Assembly: GCF_001552155.1 (NCBI RefSeq)
Contig: NZ_BCQQ01000012.1
Span: forward strand, 1-64,000
Source: Actinomadura formosensis NBRC 14204
GTDB lineage: Bacteria > Actinomycetota > Actinomycetes > Streptosporangiales > Streptosporangiaceae
DNA length: 64,000 bases
Direction of reading: 5' to 3'
The notes beneath the pieces are model-generated. The model was not told the origin of the DNA. It was given only the letters and a program-made list of their open reading frames with translations, and did not search any database. Position numbers and translations under genes: made by a program. Every line of letters starts with the position of its first letter. Position 1 is the stretch's first letter. Positions 1 to 8,598 of the stretch are shown here, in pieces.

Positions 1-803
1 CGGTTCCGGTGCTGCTCGGCGCGCGCCGCCCGCCGGGACGCCGCGTCCCGCTCGGCGACGGCCCGGTCCAGCTCGCGGCGGAGCCGGCCCACCTCGGCGG
101 ACGCCTCATCGGCCGCGCGTTTCGCCGCGCCGGCCTGGTCCGCCCGCTCGGCCAGCCTCCGCTCGGCCTCCTCCGCGCGCTTGCGCAGCGTCTCCGCCCG
201 CCTTGCCCGCGCCGCGTTCGTCCGCGCGGTGTGCGGCTTCGGCCGTGCGGGCTTCTTCTCCTCGGCCGGCGGCCTCTTCGGCCCGGGTTCCGGCTCGGCG
301 CGTTCCCTGCCGGCCGGGGGCGCCATGGGGAACCCGGCCGGGACGAAGCCCGTGTGGCTGCGGGGCTGCGCCAGCCGTCCCTCGCGGACCTCCTCGGCGA
401 TCCCCCCGTCCACCGTGGCGGCCTGAAGGGTGTCCTCGACCTCCCGGACGGCCTGCTCGCGCAGGGGGGCGCCCGCGTCGGCCGCGAGGTCTCCGGCCGT
501 CCGCACGAGCGAGGCGACCAGCCGGGCGCGCCGCTGCTCCAGGTCGTGGAGGCCGCCGCCGGAACCCCACGCCGCGCGCATCCCGGCCCCCACCTCCAGC
601 AGCCGCTCCAGTTCGCCGGCGGCGGAGCGGCTGAGGAGGTTCACCGCCCACGCCGACAGTGTCGGACGCCGCAGCGCGCCGATCCGCCGGGCGAGGGGCG
701 CGTCGCCGTCCCGCTTCGCCTCCCGTGCCAGCCGGTTCCGCGCCGCCACGAATCGTGCGGGCGGGACGCCGTAGAGCTCGTCGGCCGCACTGGAGAAGTC
801 CAC
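1..803 (-). CDS. Uncharacterised Arg/Ala/Glu-rich coiled-coil protein, 3' end outside window
   Basis: The 5' 267 codons of a minus-strand gene are present; its end lies beyond base 1. The GTG at 803-801 is preferred because an in-frame TAG lies four codons upstream and a purine-rich GGTAGGGA precedes it. The first ~140 residues (VDFSSAADELYGVPPARF...) look folded and contain LSAWAVNLLS. After a proline-rich hinge (about 155-190) the chain becomes charged (RKRAEEAERRLAERADQAG, then RLRRELDRAVAERDAASRRA), which predicts a coiled coil. I recognise the general type, common in actinomycetes and usually annotated hypothetical, but not a function. It faces away from padR and shares its upstream region. 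The reading frame is well supported; the role is unknown. Confidence 0.7.
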   Translation of the reverse strand, partial: MDFSSAADELYGVPPARFVAARNRLAREAKRDGDAPLARRIGALRRPTLSAWAVNLLSRSAAGELERLLEVGAGMRAAWGSGGGLHDLEQRRARLVASLVRTAGDLAADAGAPLREQAVREVEDTLQAATVDGGIAEEVREGRLAQPRSHTGFVPAGFPMAPPAGRERAEPEPGPKRPPAEEKKPARPKPHTARTNAARARRAETLRKRAEEAERRLAERADQAGAAKRAADEASAEVGRLRRELDRAVAERDAASRRAARAEQHRN

Positions 804-869
804 GCCCGGTCCCTACCCGCGCCCGCGTCTCCTGGACCGGGCTGGACGGACCGGAGCGCACCCGCCTAT

Positions 870-896
870 ACTCGCTTACGAGTACTCGTGTACGAG
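870..896. promoter_or_regulatory. Tandem inverted repeats, probable PadR operator
   Basis: Two dyads, CTCGcttACGAG-like (871-882) and CTCGtgtACGAG (885-896), sit side by side and share the central ACTCG/CGAGT half-sites. They end 9 nt before the padR ATG, so a bound repressor would block its promoter or ribosome site. PadR repressors commonly bind such dyads in their own promoters. Autoregulation is inferred. Confidence 0.6.
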
Positions 897-905
897 GAGG
901 GCGGG

Positions 906-1550
906 ATGGCCAAGCGGCGCAAGGTGAGCAATCTGCTCGGGCTCGCCGTGCTGTCCACGGTCTCCGCCAGGCCGATGCACCCGTACGAGATGGCCGCGCT
1001 GATGCGCGCGCGCGGCAAGGACCGCGACATGGACATCAAGTGGGGCTCCCTCTACACCGTGGTGCGCAACCTGGAGAAACACGGGTTCCTGGCCGTCGAG
1101 GGAAGCGTCCGGGAAGGGGCGCGGCCCGAGCGCACCGTCTACCGCATCACGGACGCCGGCCTGGCGGAACTCGCCGACTGGGTCCGGGAACTGATCGCGG
1201 TGCCCGAGCGCGAGTTTCCCCGGTTCGAGGCCGGGCTGTCCGTCCTCGGCGCACTGGGGCCGGACGAGGCGGCCGAGCTGCTGCGCCGGCGCCTCGACAC
1301 GATGGAGCGGCGGATCGCCGAGGACCGGGCCGCTCTCGCGGCGGAGACCGAGGTGCCGCGCATCTTCCTGATCGAGGCCGAATACGACCTGGCGATCAGG
1401 CGCGCGGAGGCCGAGTGGGTCCGCGGATTCCTCGCCGAGATCGAGGACGGCTCACTGCCGGGCCTCGGCCTGTGGCGGGCGTTCCACGAGACCGGGGAGA
1501 TCCCGCCCGAGATCGCCGAACTGGCGGAGAGGGGAGCCTCGAAGGAGTAG
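906..1550 (+). CDS. PadR family transcriptional regulator
   Basis: A 214-residue regulator. The N-terminal ~95 residues form the winged-helix PadR domain (LGLAVLSTVSARPMHPYEMA, then KWGSLYTVVRNLEKHGFL). The C-terminal half is the helical Vir_C-like dimerisation region. The ATG at 906 follows GAGGAGGGCGGG, and the protein begins directly at the conserved domain, so the much longer upstream open frame is not coding. PadR regulators often respond to small toxic molecules and repress a neighbouring exporter. Here a DrrAB-like ABC exporter follows about 160 bp downstream, on the same strand but after a hairpin, so regulation of that exporter is plausible but inferred. Paired dyads just upstream suggest autoregulation. 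Confidence 0.9.
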   Translation: MAKRRKVSNLLGLAVLSTVSARPMHPYEMAALMRARGKDRDMDIKWGSLYTVVRNLEKHGFLAVEGSVREGARPERTVYRITDAGLAELADWVRELIAVPEREFPRFEAGLSVLGALGPDEAAELLRRRLDTMERRIAEDRAALAAETEVPRIFLIEAEYDLAIRRAEAEWVRGFLAEIEDGSLPGLGLWRAFHETGEIPPEIAELAERGASKE

Positions 1551-1559
1551 CCGAAGCGA

Positions 1560-1595
1560 GGCCCGGCGGCGGTGCGGCAACACCGCCGCCGGGCC
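1560..1595 (+). terminator. GC-rich hairpin terminator after padR
   Basis: A perfect 15-bp stem (GGCCCGGCGGCGGTG with its complement) and a 6-nt loop start ten bases after the padR stop. There is no T-run, as is usual in actinobacteria. It probably separates padR from the ABC transporter transcript. Confidence 0.65.
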
Positions 1596-1707
1596 GGAGA
1601 ACCCACCACCCAGACCTCGCACGGAGCCGGGCCCTGGCGGCGAGCACGCACTCCCAGCCTATCCGGGACCCCTCCGTCGAGCGTGTTGCGCTGCAATGGA
1701 GGAGACC

Positions 1708-2685
1708 ATGGCGCACGCCATCGAGGCCGACGGCCTCGTGAAGACCTATCCCGGCGACGTCCGGGCCTTGGACGGCCTGTCCATCACGGTCGGCCAGGGC
1801 GAGATCCTCGGGGTGCTCGGCCCCAACGGGGCGGGCAAGTCCACCACCGTCAAGATCTTGACCACGCTGATCCGGCCGGACGCCGGAACCGCGGCGGTGG
1901 CGGGGCACGACGTGCTGCGCCGACCCGACCGGGTCCGCCGCATCATCGGCGTCGTGTCGCAGAAGTCCGGCGCCGACCCCGAGGCGAGCGGCCGGGACAA
2001 CCTGATCCTGCAGGGCCGCCTGTACGGGCTGTCCGGGACGCGGACGCGGCGCAGGACGGCCGAACTGCTCGCCCGGTTCGACCTGGACGATGCGGCCTCG
2101 CGCCCGGTGAAGACCTACTCCGGCGGGATGCGGCGGCGGCTCGACGTCGCCCTCGGCCTCGTCCACCGCCCGCAGGTGCTCTTCCTGGACGAGCCGACCA
2201 CCGGGCTCGCCCCGGAGGCCCGCGCCGCCCTGTGGGCGGAGATCGCCCGGCTCGCCGGGGACGAGGCCCTCGCGATCCTGCTGACCACCCACTACCTGGA
2301 GGAGGCCGACCGGCTCGCGCGGCGGCTGGCGATCGTCGACCGGGGGCGCGTCGTCGCGGAGGGCACGCCCGACGCGCTCAAGGGCGAACTGCGCGGCGAC
2401 GCCGTCCACGTCGAATGGCGGGAGCCGCCCCCGGAGCCGCCGGTGCGCGATGCGCTGGGCCGGCTGCCCGGCGTCCGCGAGATCGTCCTGGACGGGCCGC
2501 GCCTCAGCGCCCGCGCCGACGACGGCGCCTCCGCCGTGCCCGCCGTCCTCGCCGCGCTCGACCAGGCGGGCGTCCCGGCCGCCGCGGCGACCGTCGCGCG
2601 GCCGTCCCTCGACGATGTCTACCTCCGCTACGCCGGACGCCGTTTCACCCGGCACGAGCCGTCCACCGCCGGAGGCGCCCGATGA
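1708..2685 (+). CDS. ABC transporter ATP-binding protein, DrrA-like exporter family
   Basis: A 325-residue ATPase energising the membrane protein encoded by the next gene. Visible motifs are Walker A GPNGAGKST, a Q-loop near VVSQKSG, signature YSGGMRRRLD, Walker B VLFLDEPTTGL and an H-loop in LLTTHYLEEADR. The last ~90 residues form the extra C-terminal domain typical of DrrA-type drug or antibiotic exporters. The ATG at 1708 is preferred over an in-frame ATG at 1696 because GGAGGAG lies exactly between them and makes a good ribosome site for the second. The stop overlaps the permease start by 4 nt (ATGA). Substrate unknown; with PadR next door, a toxic organic compound is a reasonable guess. 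Confidence 0.93.
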   Translation: MAHAIEADGLVKTYPGDVRALDGLSITVGQGEILGVLGPNGAGKSTTVKILTTLIRPDAGTAAVAGHDVLRRPDRVRRIIGVVSQKSGADPEASGRDNLILQGRLYGLSGTRTRRRTAELLARFDLDDAASRPVKTYSGGMRRRLDVALGLVHRPQVLFLDEPTTGLAPEARAALWAEIARLAGDEALAILLTTHYLEEADRLARRLAIVDRGRVVAEGTPDALKGELRGDAVHVEWREPPPEPPVRDALGRLPGVREIVLDGPRLSARADDGASAVPAVLAALDQAGVPAAAATVARPSLDDVYLRYAGRRFTRHEPSTAGGAR

Positions 2686-3470
2686 CCGCCCCGATGACCG
2701 CGCTGGTGACCGGAACCTGGTGGATGACCCACCGCCGGCTGTCCGCGCTGCTGCGCAACCCCGTCGTCCTCGTCCTGACGCTGGCGCAGCCGATGGTCTG
2801 GCTGTTCCTGTTCGGCGAGCTGTTCGAGAAGGTCGTCGAGCTTCCCGGGTTCGGCGTGCGGTCCTACCTGGACTACATCGTCCCCGGCGTCGTGATCATG
2901 AACGCGGTGTCGCTGAACTCGTTCGCCGGGATGGCGACCATGGACGAGATCGAACGCGGCACCCTCGACCGCTTCCTCGTCACCCCGGTGCGCCGCGGCG
3001 CGATCGCGAACGCCGGCGTCATCGAGCAGGCGCTCAGCACGGCGTTCCAGTCCCTCGTCATCATCGTGCTGGGCTGGGCGGCTGGCGCGCACTACCCCGG
3101 CGGCGCCCCCGGGCTCGCGGTGCTCGTGGCGGCCTCGGTGCTGATCGGCATCGTCCTCGCCGCACTGTCGAACACGCTCGCGCTGCTCGTCCGGGACCGC
3201 AACACGATCATCGGCCTGAACGTGATGCTGCTGCTGCCGCTCACGTTCCTGTCGTCGGCGTTCATGGCCAAAGACCTGATGCCGTCCTGGATCCGGCACG
3301 TCGCGGCCGTCAACCCGGTGAGCTGGGCCCTGGACGCCTCCCGGGCCGTGCTGTCCGGCGACCCCGACTGGAGTCCGGCCGCCCTGCACGGCTCCTGGCT
3401 CCTGGTCCTGACCGCGGCCACGGTGACCCTGGCGACGTACTCCCTCAGGAGCTACCAGAAGACCCAGTGA
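2682..3470 (+). CDS. ABC-2 type transporter permease, DrrB-like
   Basis: A 262-residue integral membrane protein with about six hydrophobic segments (for example VVLVLTLAQPMVWLFLFGEL near the N-terminus and VMLLLPLTFLSSAFM around residues 180-195). It has the ABC-2 signature region late in the chain (MPSWIRHVAAVNPVSWALD). This is the usual size and topology of DrrB-type half exporters. It is translationally coupled to the ATPase gene by an ATGA overlap and should form the transmembrane part of the same complex, exporting an unidentified substrate. A GC-rich hairpin at 3486-3521 follows, so the operon probably ends here. Confidence 0.92.
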   Translation: MTAPMTALVTGTWWMTHRRLSALLRNPVVLVLTLAQPMVWLFLFGELFEKVVELPGFGVRSYLDYIVPGVVIMNAVSLNSFAGMATMDEIERGTLDRFLVTPVRRGAIANAGVIEQALSTAFQSLVIIVLGWAAGAHYPGGAPGLAVLVAASVLIGIVLAALSNTLALLVRDRNTIIGLNVMLLLPLTFLSSAFMAKDLMPSWIRHVAAVNPVSWALDASRAVLSGDPDWSPAALHGSWLLVLTAATVTLATYSLRSYQKTQ

Positions 3471-3485
3471 CCGCTAGGAGGCCCG

Positions 3486-3521
3486 GCGGGCCCGGCCCGC
3501 CCGCTGTGCGGCCGGGCCCGC
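3486..3521 (+). terminator. GC-rich hairpin after the ABC exporter genes
   Basis: Eleven perfect base pairs (GCGGGCCCGGC with GCCGGGCCCGC) around a 14-nt loop begin 16 nt after the permease stop. No T-run. Probable factor-independent or pausing terminator. Confidence 0.5.
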
Positions 3522-3582
3522 GCCCACCGGCGAACCCGGCGGTTGCGCGGAGCCCCGGCGGCGGAGTCCGTAGGGTGGTGGC

Positions 3583-4443
3583 ATGGCACGCAAGGGCAGG
3601 CACGGTCCCCGGCCGCGAACCTACGAGATCGCCGGCGGGGAGGCCGAGCTGCTGCGCGACGCCGACCGCGACGGCGGTTGGATGCTGCTCGTCGGCGGCG
3701 TGCCGCAGTCCTACGTGGACCTGTCCGACCCCACCTACCTCGACTTCGAGTACATGCGGCTGATGGGCGACGTGGTCGACTCCATCGGCCCGGACGGTGC
3801 GGCGCTCGACGCGGTCCACATCGGCGGTGCCGGATGCACGCTGGCCCGCTACATCGCCGCGACCCGGCCCGGCTCGCGGCAGATCGTCCTGGAGCCGGAC
3901 GCGGAACTGGTGCGGCTCGTCCGCGAGGAACTGCCGGTCAAGGGCGTCGCGGGCCTGCGGATCCGCATCACCGACGGGCGCACGGGCATCGCGGCGCTCC
4001 CCGACGACGCCGACGACCTCGTCGTGATGGACGCGTTCGCCGAGGCGTCGATGCCGCCCGAGCTGGCGACCCGCGAGTTCGTCCTGGACGCCGCCCGGGT
4101 GCTGCGGCCGCGCGGCGTCTACCTGGTGAACGTCGCCGACGGGTTCCGGCTGCCGTTCGCGCGCCGGATGGCCGCCACCGTCCGGTCGGTGTTCCGGCAC
4201 ACCCTGCTGATGGGCGACCCGGGCGTGCTGCGGGGCCGCCGGTTCGGCAACCTGATCGTGGCCGCGTCGCAGGAGCCGCTGCCGGTCGCCGAGCTGACCC
4301 GCCGCGCCGCGGGCGGCATCGTGCGGGCCCGCGTCATGGACGGCGGCGACCTCGCCGCGTTCTGCGCCGGCGCCGCGCCCCTGCACGACGGCGAGGAGAT
4401 CGTCGCCCCCGTCCCGCCCCCGCAGGTCTTCGGGAACCCCTGA
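3583..4443 (+). CDS. Spermidine synthase-like methyltransferase-fold protein
   Basis: A 286-residue protein with a Rossmann-type aminopropyl/methyltransferase fold. It shows a glycine-rich cofactor loop (VHIGGAGCTLARYIAATRPG, about residues 77-96), an acidic residue at the end of the next strand (IVLEPDAELV) and DDLVVMDAFAEASMP, like the spermidine synthase active-site segment. Actinobacteria carry many such homologues that probably do not make spermidine, so the substrate is unknown. A -10-like TAGGGT at 3571-3576 lies 6 nt before the ATG and there is no clear Shine-Dalgarno sequence, so the mRNA may be leaderless. The next gene follows after 32 bp. Confidence 0.8.
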   Translation: MARKGRHGPRPRTYEIAGGEAELLRDADRDGGWMLLVGGVPQSYVDLSDPTYLDFEYMRLMGDVVDSIGPDGAALDAVHIGGAGCTLARYIAATRPGSRQIVLEPDAELVRLVREELPVKGVAGLRIRITDGRTGIAALPDDADDLVVMDAFAEASMPPELATREFVLDAARVLRPRGVYLVNVADGFRLPFARRMAATVRSVFRHTLLMGDPGVLRGRRFGNLIVAASQEPLPVAELTRRAAGGIVRARVMDGGDLAAFCAGAAPLHDGEEIVAPVPPPQVFGNP

Positions 4444-4475
4444 CGCAGGAGAAAATCGGCGAAGGAGAGGGACAC

Positions 4476-5249
4476 ATGATTCTCGTGACCGGGGCCGGCG
4501 GCACGCTCGGGCGGCCCGTAGCGCGGCTGCTGGCGGAGGCCGGCGCGGACGTGCACGGGCTGAGCCGCCGCGCCAGGGAGCCGGAGCCCGGCCTCACCTG
4601 GCACAAGGGCGACCTGTGGACCGGTGAGGGCGTCGACGCGGCGGTCGAGGGCGCGGAGACGATCGTGCACTGCGCCAGCGACCCGCTCCACTCCCGGCGG
4701 GACCTGCCCGCCGCCCGGCGCCTCATCGAGGCCGCGCGCCGGCAGGGCGCCCCGCACCTGATCTACATCTCGATCGTGGGCGTCGACAAGATCCCCTTCG
4801 GCTACTACCGGACGAAGCACGCGGTGGAAAGGCTCATCGAGGAGTCCGGGCTGCCGTACACGATCCTGCGGACCACCCAGTTCCACACGCTGCCGGACAT
4901 GGTCTTCAACGTCCTCACCAAGATCCCCGGCGTGGCGCTGCTGCCGAAGGGGCTGCGAGACCAGCCGATCGACGTCGCCGAGGTCGCGCAGCGGCTCGCC
5001 GGGCTGGCGCTCGCCGCCGGGCCCGCGCGGCGCGTCGACGACATGGGCGGCCCGGAGGTGCTCACCGCGGAGGAGATGCTGCGCGACTACCTCAAGGCGC
5101 GTGGCCTGCGGCGGCCCGTCCGGGTGCCGCTGCCGCTTCCCGGACGGGCCGGCCGCGGGTTCCGGGAAGGCCACCACCTGACGCCGGAGCACGCCGTGGG
5201 GGAGCGGACCTGGCGGCAGTTCCTGGACGAGGCCCACGGGCACCGCTGA
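4476..5249 (+). CDS. NAD(P)-binding atypical SDR / NmrA-like reductase
   Basis: A 257-residue Rossmann-fold protein. It begins with the classic dinucleotide loop ILVTGAGGTLGRPVARLL and contains YYRTKHAVE (YxxxK) at about residue 110, as in extended or atypical short-chain dehydrogenases of the NmrA/YwnB type. The ATG at 4476 follows GAAGGAGAGG. A longer in-frame opening upstream runs inside the preceding gene and is not coding. Members often act as NAD(P)H sensors or reduce quinones or flavonoids. The physiological substrate cannot be read from the sequence. It is probably cotranscribed with the spermidine synthase-like gene. Confidence 0.85.
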   Translation: MILVTGAGGTLGRPVARLLAEAGADVHGLSRRAREPEPGLTWHKGDLWTGEGVDAAVEGAETIVHCASDPLHSRRDLPAARRLIEAARRQGAPHLIYISIVGVDKIPFGYYRTKHAVERLIEESGLPYTILRTTQFHTLPDMVFNVLTKIPGVALLPKGLRDQPIDVAEVAQRLAGLALAAGPARRVDDMGGPEVLTAEEMLRDYLKARGLRRPVRVPLPLPGRAGRGFREGHHLTPEHAVGERTWRQFLDEAHGHR

Positions 5250-5309
5250 GGTCCGGACTCGCCCCCCGTATCGGCCGCATCGTGCCGCGCGATGACCCAT
5301 AATCGAGCG

Positions 5310-7310
5310 ATGGAGTCGTCCACACGGATTCTTATTCTCGGCATGGATTCGTCGGGGAGAATTCTGCAGTTCGACCGCAATGCCGCCGCCGTTCTCTCCT
5401 CGGATGCGGACGACCTGCTGGGCGCCTACCTGGACGAGGTGATCCCCGGCGCGCGGGACCCGCTGCTGGAGGCGCTGAAGGCCGGGCGTGAGCGCACCGC
5501 CATGCTCGCCGTGGAGAGCCCGGTGAGCGGGACGCTCGACGCGGTCGTGACCGTCCACCCGATGAACGGCGGCGTGCCCGACCTCGCGGCGCTCGCCGTC
5601 ATCCGGGTGCCGGTGCCGCTCGCCGACCGGTTCGTCGACCCGGCCGTCATCCGCCGGGCACTGCTGGACGACGTCCTCCCGCGCATCGGCGCGACCCTCG
5701 ACCTGGAACTGCTGGCGCGCGGCCTGATGGACGTGCTCGTCCCGCACTTCTGCAACTCGGGCGCGCTGCTGCTGGCGGAGGCCCACATCGACGCCGACGA
5801 GCCGCCGGAGCGCCCGGACGGGCCGCAGCTGCGCCGGATGGCGATCGGGTTCGACGACGAGGACCCGGCCTGGGACGCGACGTTCCCCACCGGTGAGTCG
5901 CTCGTCTACCCGCCGGAGACGCCGTACATGCAGTGCCTGGAGACCGGCGAGCCGGTGCTGCGCGCGCTCGGCGGCGGCGGCGCGGCCGAGCTCGCGGACG
6001 CCTGGCGCCGCCCGCCGGTCGCCGAGCTGCTCAAGGGCGCGTCGATGCTGTTACTCCCGATCGTGTCCTCGGCGGGCGTGCTCGGGTTCTTCGTCTGCAC
6101 CCGCAACGCGGCGCACCGGCCGTTCGACGCCTACGACGTCGAGATCGGGATGGAGTTCGCCAACCGGGCGTCGATCCTGGTGGAGAGCGCCCGCCAGTAC
6201 TCCAGGGAACGCGCCACCGCGCTCACCCTGCAGCGCAGCCTGCTGCCGACGGGCCTGTCGGCGCCGTCGCCGGTCGAGGTGCACCACCGCTACCTGCCGG
6301 GCAGCCGCCGCATCGAGGTCGGCGGCGACTGGTACGAGTCGATCGCGCTGCCGGGCGCCCGGGTCGCGCTGGTGGTCGGGGACGTCGCCGGGCACGGGGT
6401 GAAGGCCGCCGTCACGATGGGGCGGCTCCGCACCGCCATCCACACCCTCGCCGGGCTGGAGCTGCCGCCCGCCGAGGCCCTCGAACGGCTCGACTCGCTG
6501 ATGCGGACCCTCGGCGAACGCGAACCGCACTTCGCCACCTGCGCCTACGTCGTCTACGACGCGGTCAGCGGCCGGTGCGAGGTCGCGAGCGCCGGGCACC
6601 TGCCGCCGCTGCTGGCCCCGCCCGGCGCGGAGCCGCAGTACCTGCCGGTGCCGCCCGCGCCGCCGCTCGGCGTCGGCGGCGACGGCCCGATCGTGACCCG
6701 CGAGTTCACCGTCGAGGACGGGACGCTGCTGTTCCTCTACACCGACGGGCTGGTGGAGAACCGGGCCCGCGACATCGACGACGGGCTGGCCCGGCTGCTC
6801 GCCACGTTCGGCCCCGGCGCCGCCGCCCGTCCGCTGGAGGAGCTGTGCCAGGCGGCGCTCGACGGCGTCTACGACGACCAGCACCGCGACGACATCGCGA
6901 TGCTGGTGGCGCGGCTGGCGCGCATCCCGGCCGACCATCACGCCGCCTGGGAGCTGCCCGCCGACCCCGCCGCCGTCCGCCGGGCGCGCGGCCTCGTCCG
7001 GGACCGGCTCGCCCGCTGGGACCTGGACGAGCTGACCCACTCCACGATGCTGCTGGTGTCCGAGCTGGTCACCAACGCGATCCGGCACGCGGGCGGGCGC
7101 GTCACGCTGCGGCTGGTGCGGGAGGGCGGCCTGGTCTGCGAGGTCTTCGACTCCTCGGACGGGCGTCCCCGCATCCGCATGCACGACGATGAGGACGAGG
7201 CGCTCATCTCGGGACGCGGCCTGCACGTCGTGGGACGTCTCGCGCGACGCTGGGGCGTGCGCCGCGCCACCGGCGGCAAGGTCGTCTGGTGCGAGCAGGA
7301 GCTGCCCTGA
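5310..7310 (+). CDS. PAS-GAF-SpoIIE phosphatase with HATPase domain
   Basis: A 666-residue multidomain sensor/serine phosphatase. An N-terminal PAS-like domain (about 5-95) is followed by a GAF domain (about 120-295). A PP2C SpoIIE-type domain (about 310-530) shows metal-site motifs VGGDWYE, VVGDVAGHG, LYTDGLVE and DDIAML. A C-terminal histidine-kinase-like ATPase (about 540-665) has SELVTNAIRHA and GRGLHVV. Proteins of this build control anti-sigma factor antagonists, combining phosphatase and anti-sigma kinase activity in one chain. No partner sigma or antagonist gene is adjacent. The ATG at 5310 is chosen over 5292 because CATAAT at 5298-5303 lies 6 nt before it, suggesting a leaderless transcript. 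Confidence 0.9.
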   Translation: MESSTRILILGMDSSGRILQFDRNAAAVLSSDADDLLGAYLDEVIPGARDPLLEALKAGRERTAMLAVESPVSGTLDAVVTVHPMNGGVPDLAALAVIRVPVPLADRFVDPAVIRRALLDDVLPRIGATLDLELLARGLMDVLVPHFCNSGALLLAEAHIDADEPPERPDGPQLRRMAIGFDDEDPAWDATFPTGESLVYPPETPYMQCLETGEPVLRALGGGGAAELADAWRRPPVAELLKGASMLLLPIVSSAGVLGFFVCTRNAAHRPFDAYDVEIGMEFANRASILVESARQYSRERATALTLQRSLLPTGLSAPSPVEVHHRYLPGSRRIEVGGDWYESIALPGARVALVVGDVAGHGVKAAVTMGRLRTAIHTLAGLELPPAEALERLDSLMRTLGEREPHFATCAYVVYDAVSGRCEVASAGHLPPLLAPPGAEPQYLPVPPAPPLGVGGDGPIVTREFTVEDGTLLFLYTDGLVENRARDIDDGLARLLATFGPGAAARPLEELCQAALDGVYDDQHRDDIAMLVARLARIPADHHAAWELPADPAAVRRARGLVRDRLARWDLDELTHSTMLLVSELVTNAIRHAGGRVTLRLVREGGLVCEVFDSSDGRPRIRMHDDEDEALISGRGLHVVGRLARRWGVRRATGGKVVWCEQELP

Positions 7311-7329
7311 CCGCGTCCCGGCGGGCGGC

Positions 7330-8478
7330 CTAGCGCAGCACCGAGATGTGCACGTGGTCGTAGTGGTTCTGGGTGAGGCCGCCGCGGTCCTCCATCGGCC
7401 GCCAGCCGCCGCCCCGCACGTTCCAGATGTGCTGCTTCCAGATGACGTAGGAGATCCCGAGCCGCCGCGCGTTCGCGACCGCGTACCGGGCGACCTGGTC
7501 GCCGTGCCGCTGGGCGCCGGCGCTCGGCATCCGCCCGCCGGTGCTCTCCATGAAGTCGCAGGCGCGGCCTTCGCCGTGGTCCTGCGGGTCGCCGGTGGAG
7601 CGGTGGCAGCCGATCACGGGGAACGGGCCGAACACGCCGGCGATCTCCAGCAGGACGGTCCGCATCGTGGGCGTCATCATGTTGCCGGTGATGGGGGACC
7701 GGTCGCCCGCCGCCCCGTCCGGCCGCCCGGTCACCCGCGGGCGGCCCGTGCCCTTCGCCGGCGTGCCGGAGGTCCGGGACGGCGTCAGCGCCGCCACCTT
7801 CGTCCCGCGCGGGAGGATCTTCTTCAGCCGTTTCGCCAGCTTCCCGTGGTCGGCCTTCGGGGCGCTGATGAGGAGCCCGTTCCCGGCCGGCAGGCCCAGC
7901 GTGCGGGCCTGGGCGCGGGACACGACCGCGTCGACCTCGCCGATGCCCATCGAGGCGTAGGCGCCGACGCGGACCTTGCCGGGGCCGGTGCTGCGTCCCG
8001 CCGGGACGACCGCGCCGAGCGGCAGCGCCCCGCCCCGGCCCTGCTCGAACGAGACGGCCAGCCCGCCGGACGCGACCGTCTGCCACAGCCGGTCGGACTC
8101 GGCGGTCGCCGCGGGGGCGAACGCCCGGAACGTGGACGGGTCGACGCCGAGCAGGCCCATGCGGCGTCCGCCGACCCTGGCCTGCGCGGCGTCCACGACC
8201 GTGAGACCGGCGACGCCCTTCAGCCGCCGCGTCCGCTCGACCGCGGCGGGCGGCAGCGGGGACGTCCCGGCGACCAGCAGGTGCGGCGTGTAGCGGCGGG
8301 TCAGCGGCGCGACGGCCGGTGCCCCCGGCGCGGCGGCCCGGTCCACCGACACGAGGTTCCCCGCCCTGGACGGCCTTCCGCCCACCCGGCCGGAGACGAT
8401 CGCGGTGATGTCGGCGGCCAGCGTGAGGCCGATCGCCGCCGCGATGCCCCCGGAGAGCGCCCGTCCGCTGCGCCGCAT
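7330..8478 (-). CDS. Secreted protein with C-terminal M15-like peptidase domain
   Basis: A 382-residue exported protein. A basic N-terminus and hydrophobic stretch (ALSGGIAAAIGLTLAADITA) look like a signal peptide or anchor. Residues ~40-240 form an uncharacterised extracellular region. Residues ~260-380 resemble the C-terminal domain found in VldE/ARB-07466-like actinobacterial proteins, with GCHRSTGDPQDHGEGRACDF and NHYDHVHISVL giving the His/Asp pattern of M15-type zinc peptidases. A cell-wall role is likely but the substrate is not known. The inner ATG (8478) is preferred over 8511 because GGAGACGC precedes it. It converges on the phosphatase gene, whose stop lies 19 bp away. Confidence 0.8.
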   Translation of the reverse strand: MRRSGRALSGGIAAAIGLTLAADITAIVSGRVGGRPSRAGNLVSVDRAAAPGAPAVAPLTRRYTPHLLVAGTSPLPPAAVERTRRLKGVAGLTVVDAAQARVGGRRMGLLGVDPSTFRAFAPAATAESDRLWQTVASGGLAVSFEQGRGGALPLGAVVPAGRSTGPGKVRVGAYASMGIGEVDAVVSRAQARTLGLPAGNGLLISAPKADHGKLAKRLKKILPRGTKVAALTPSRTSGTPAKGTGRPRVTGRPDGAAGDRSPITGNMMTPTMRTVLLEIAGVFGPFPVIGCHRSTGDPQDHGEGRACDFMESTGGRMPSAGAQRHGDQVARYAVANARRLGISYVIWKQHIWNVRGGGWRPMEDRGGLTQNHYDHVHISVLR

Positions 8479-8598
8479 GCGTCTCCGATCCCTCGCCGTT
8501 CTCCGCCGCATCGTAGGGGAGCGCGCCGCGACCTGGAATCAGGGTCCGCCTCGCGCGGCGCAAGACGCCCGGTGCGCCGGCCGAGCGTCAGCCGTGCG

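Noticed and set aside
9..905. Long N-terminal extension of the PadR frame back to base 9
   Set aside because: The extension is low-complexity Arg/Pro/Gly sequence without motifs and overlaps the opposite-strand coiled-coil gene. The PadR domain starts at the ribosome-site-supported ATG 906.
3583..4443. True spermidine synthase assignment
   Set aside because: Only the fold and general motifs match; no partner polyamine genes are near and many actinobacterial homologues are functionally unassigned.
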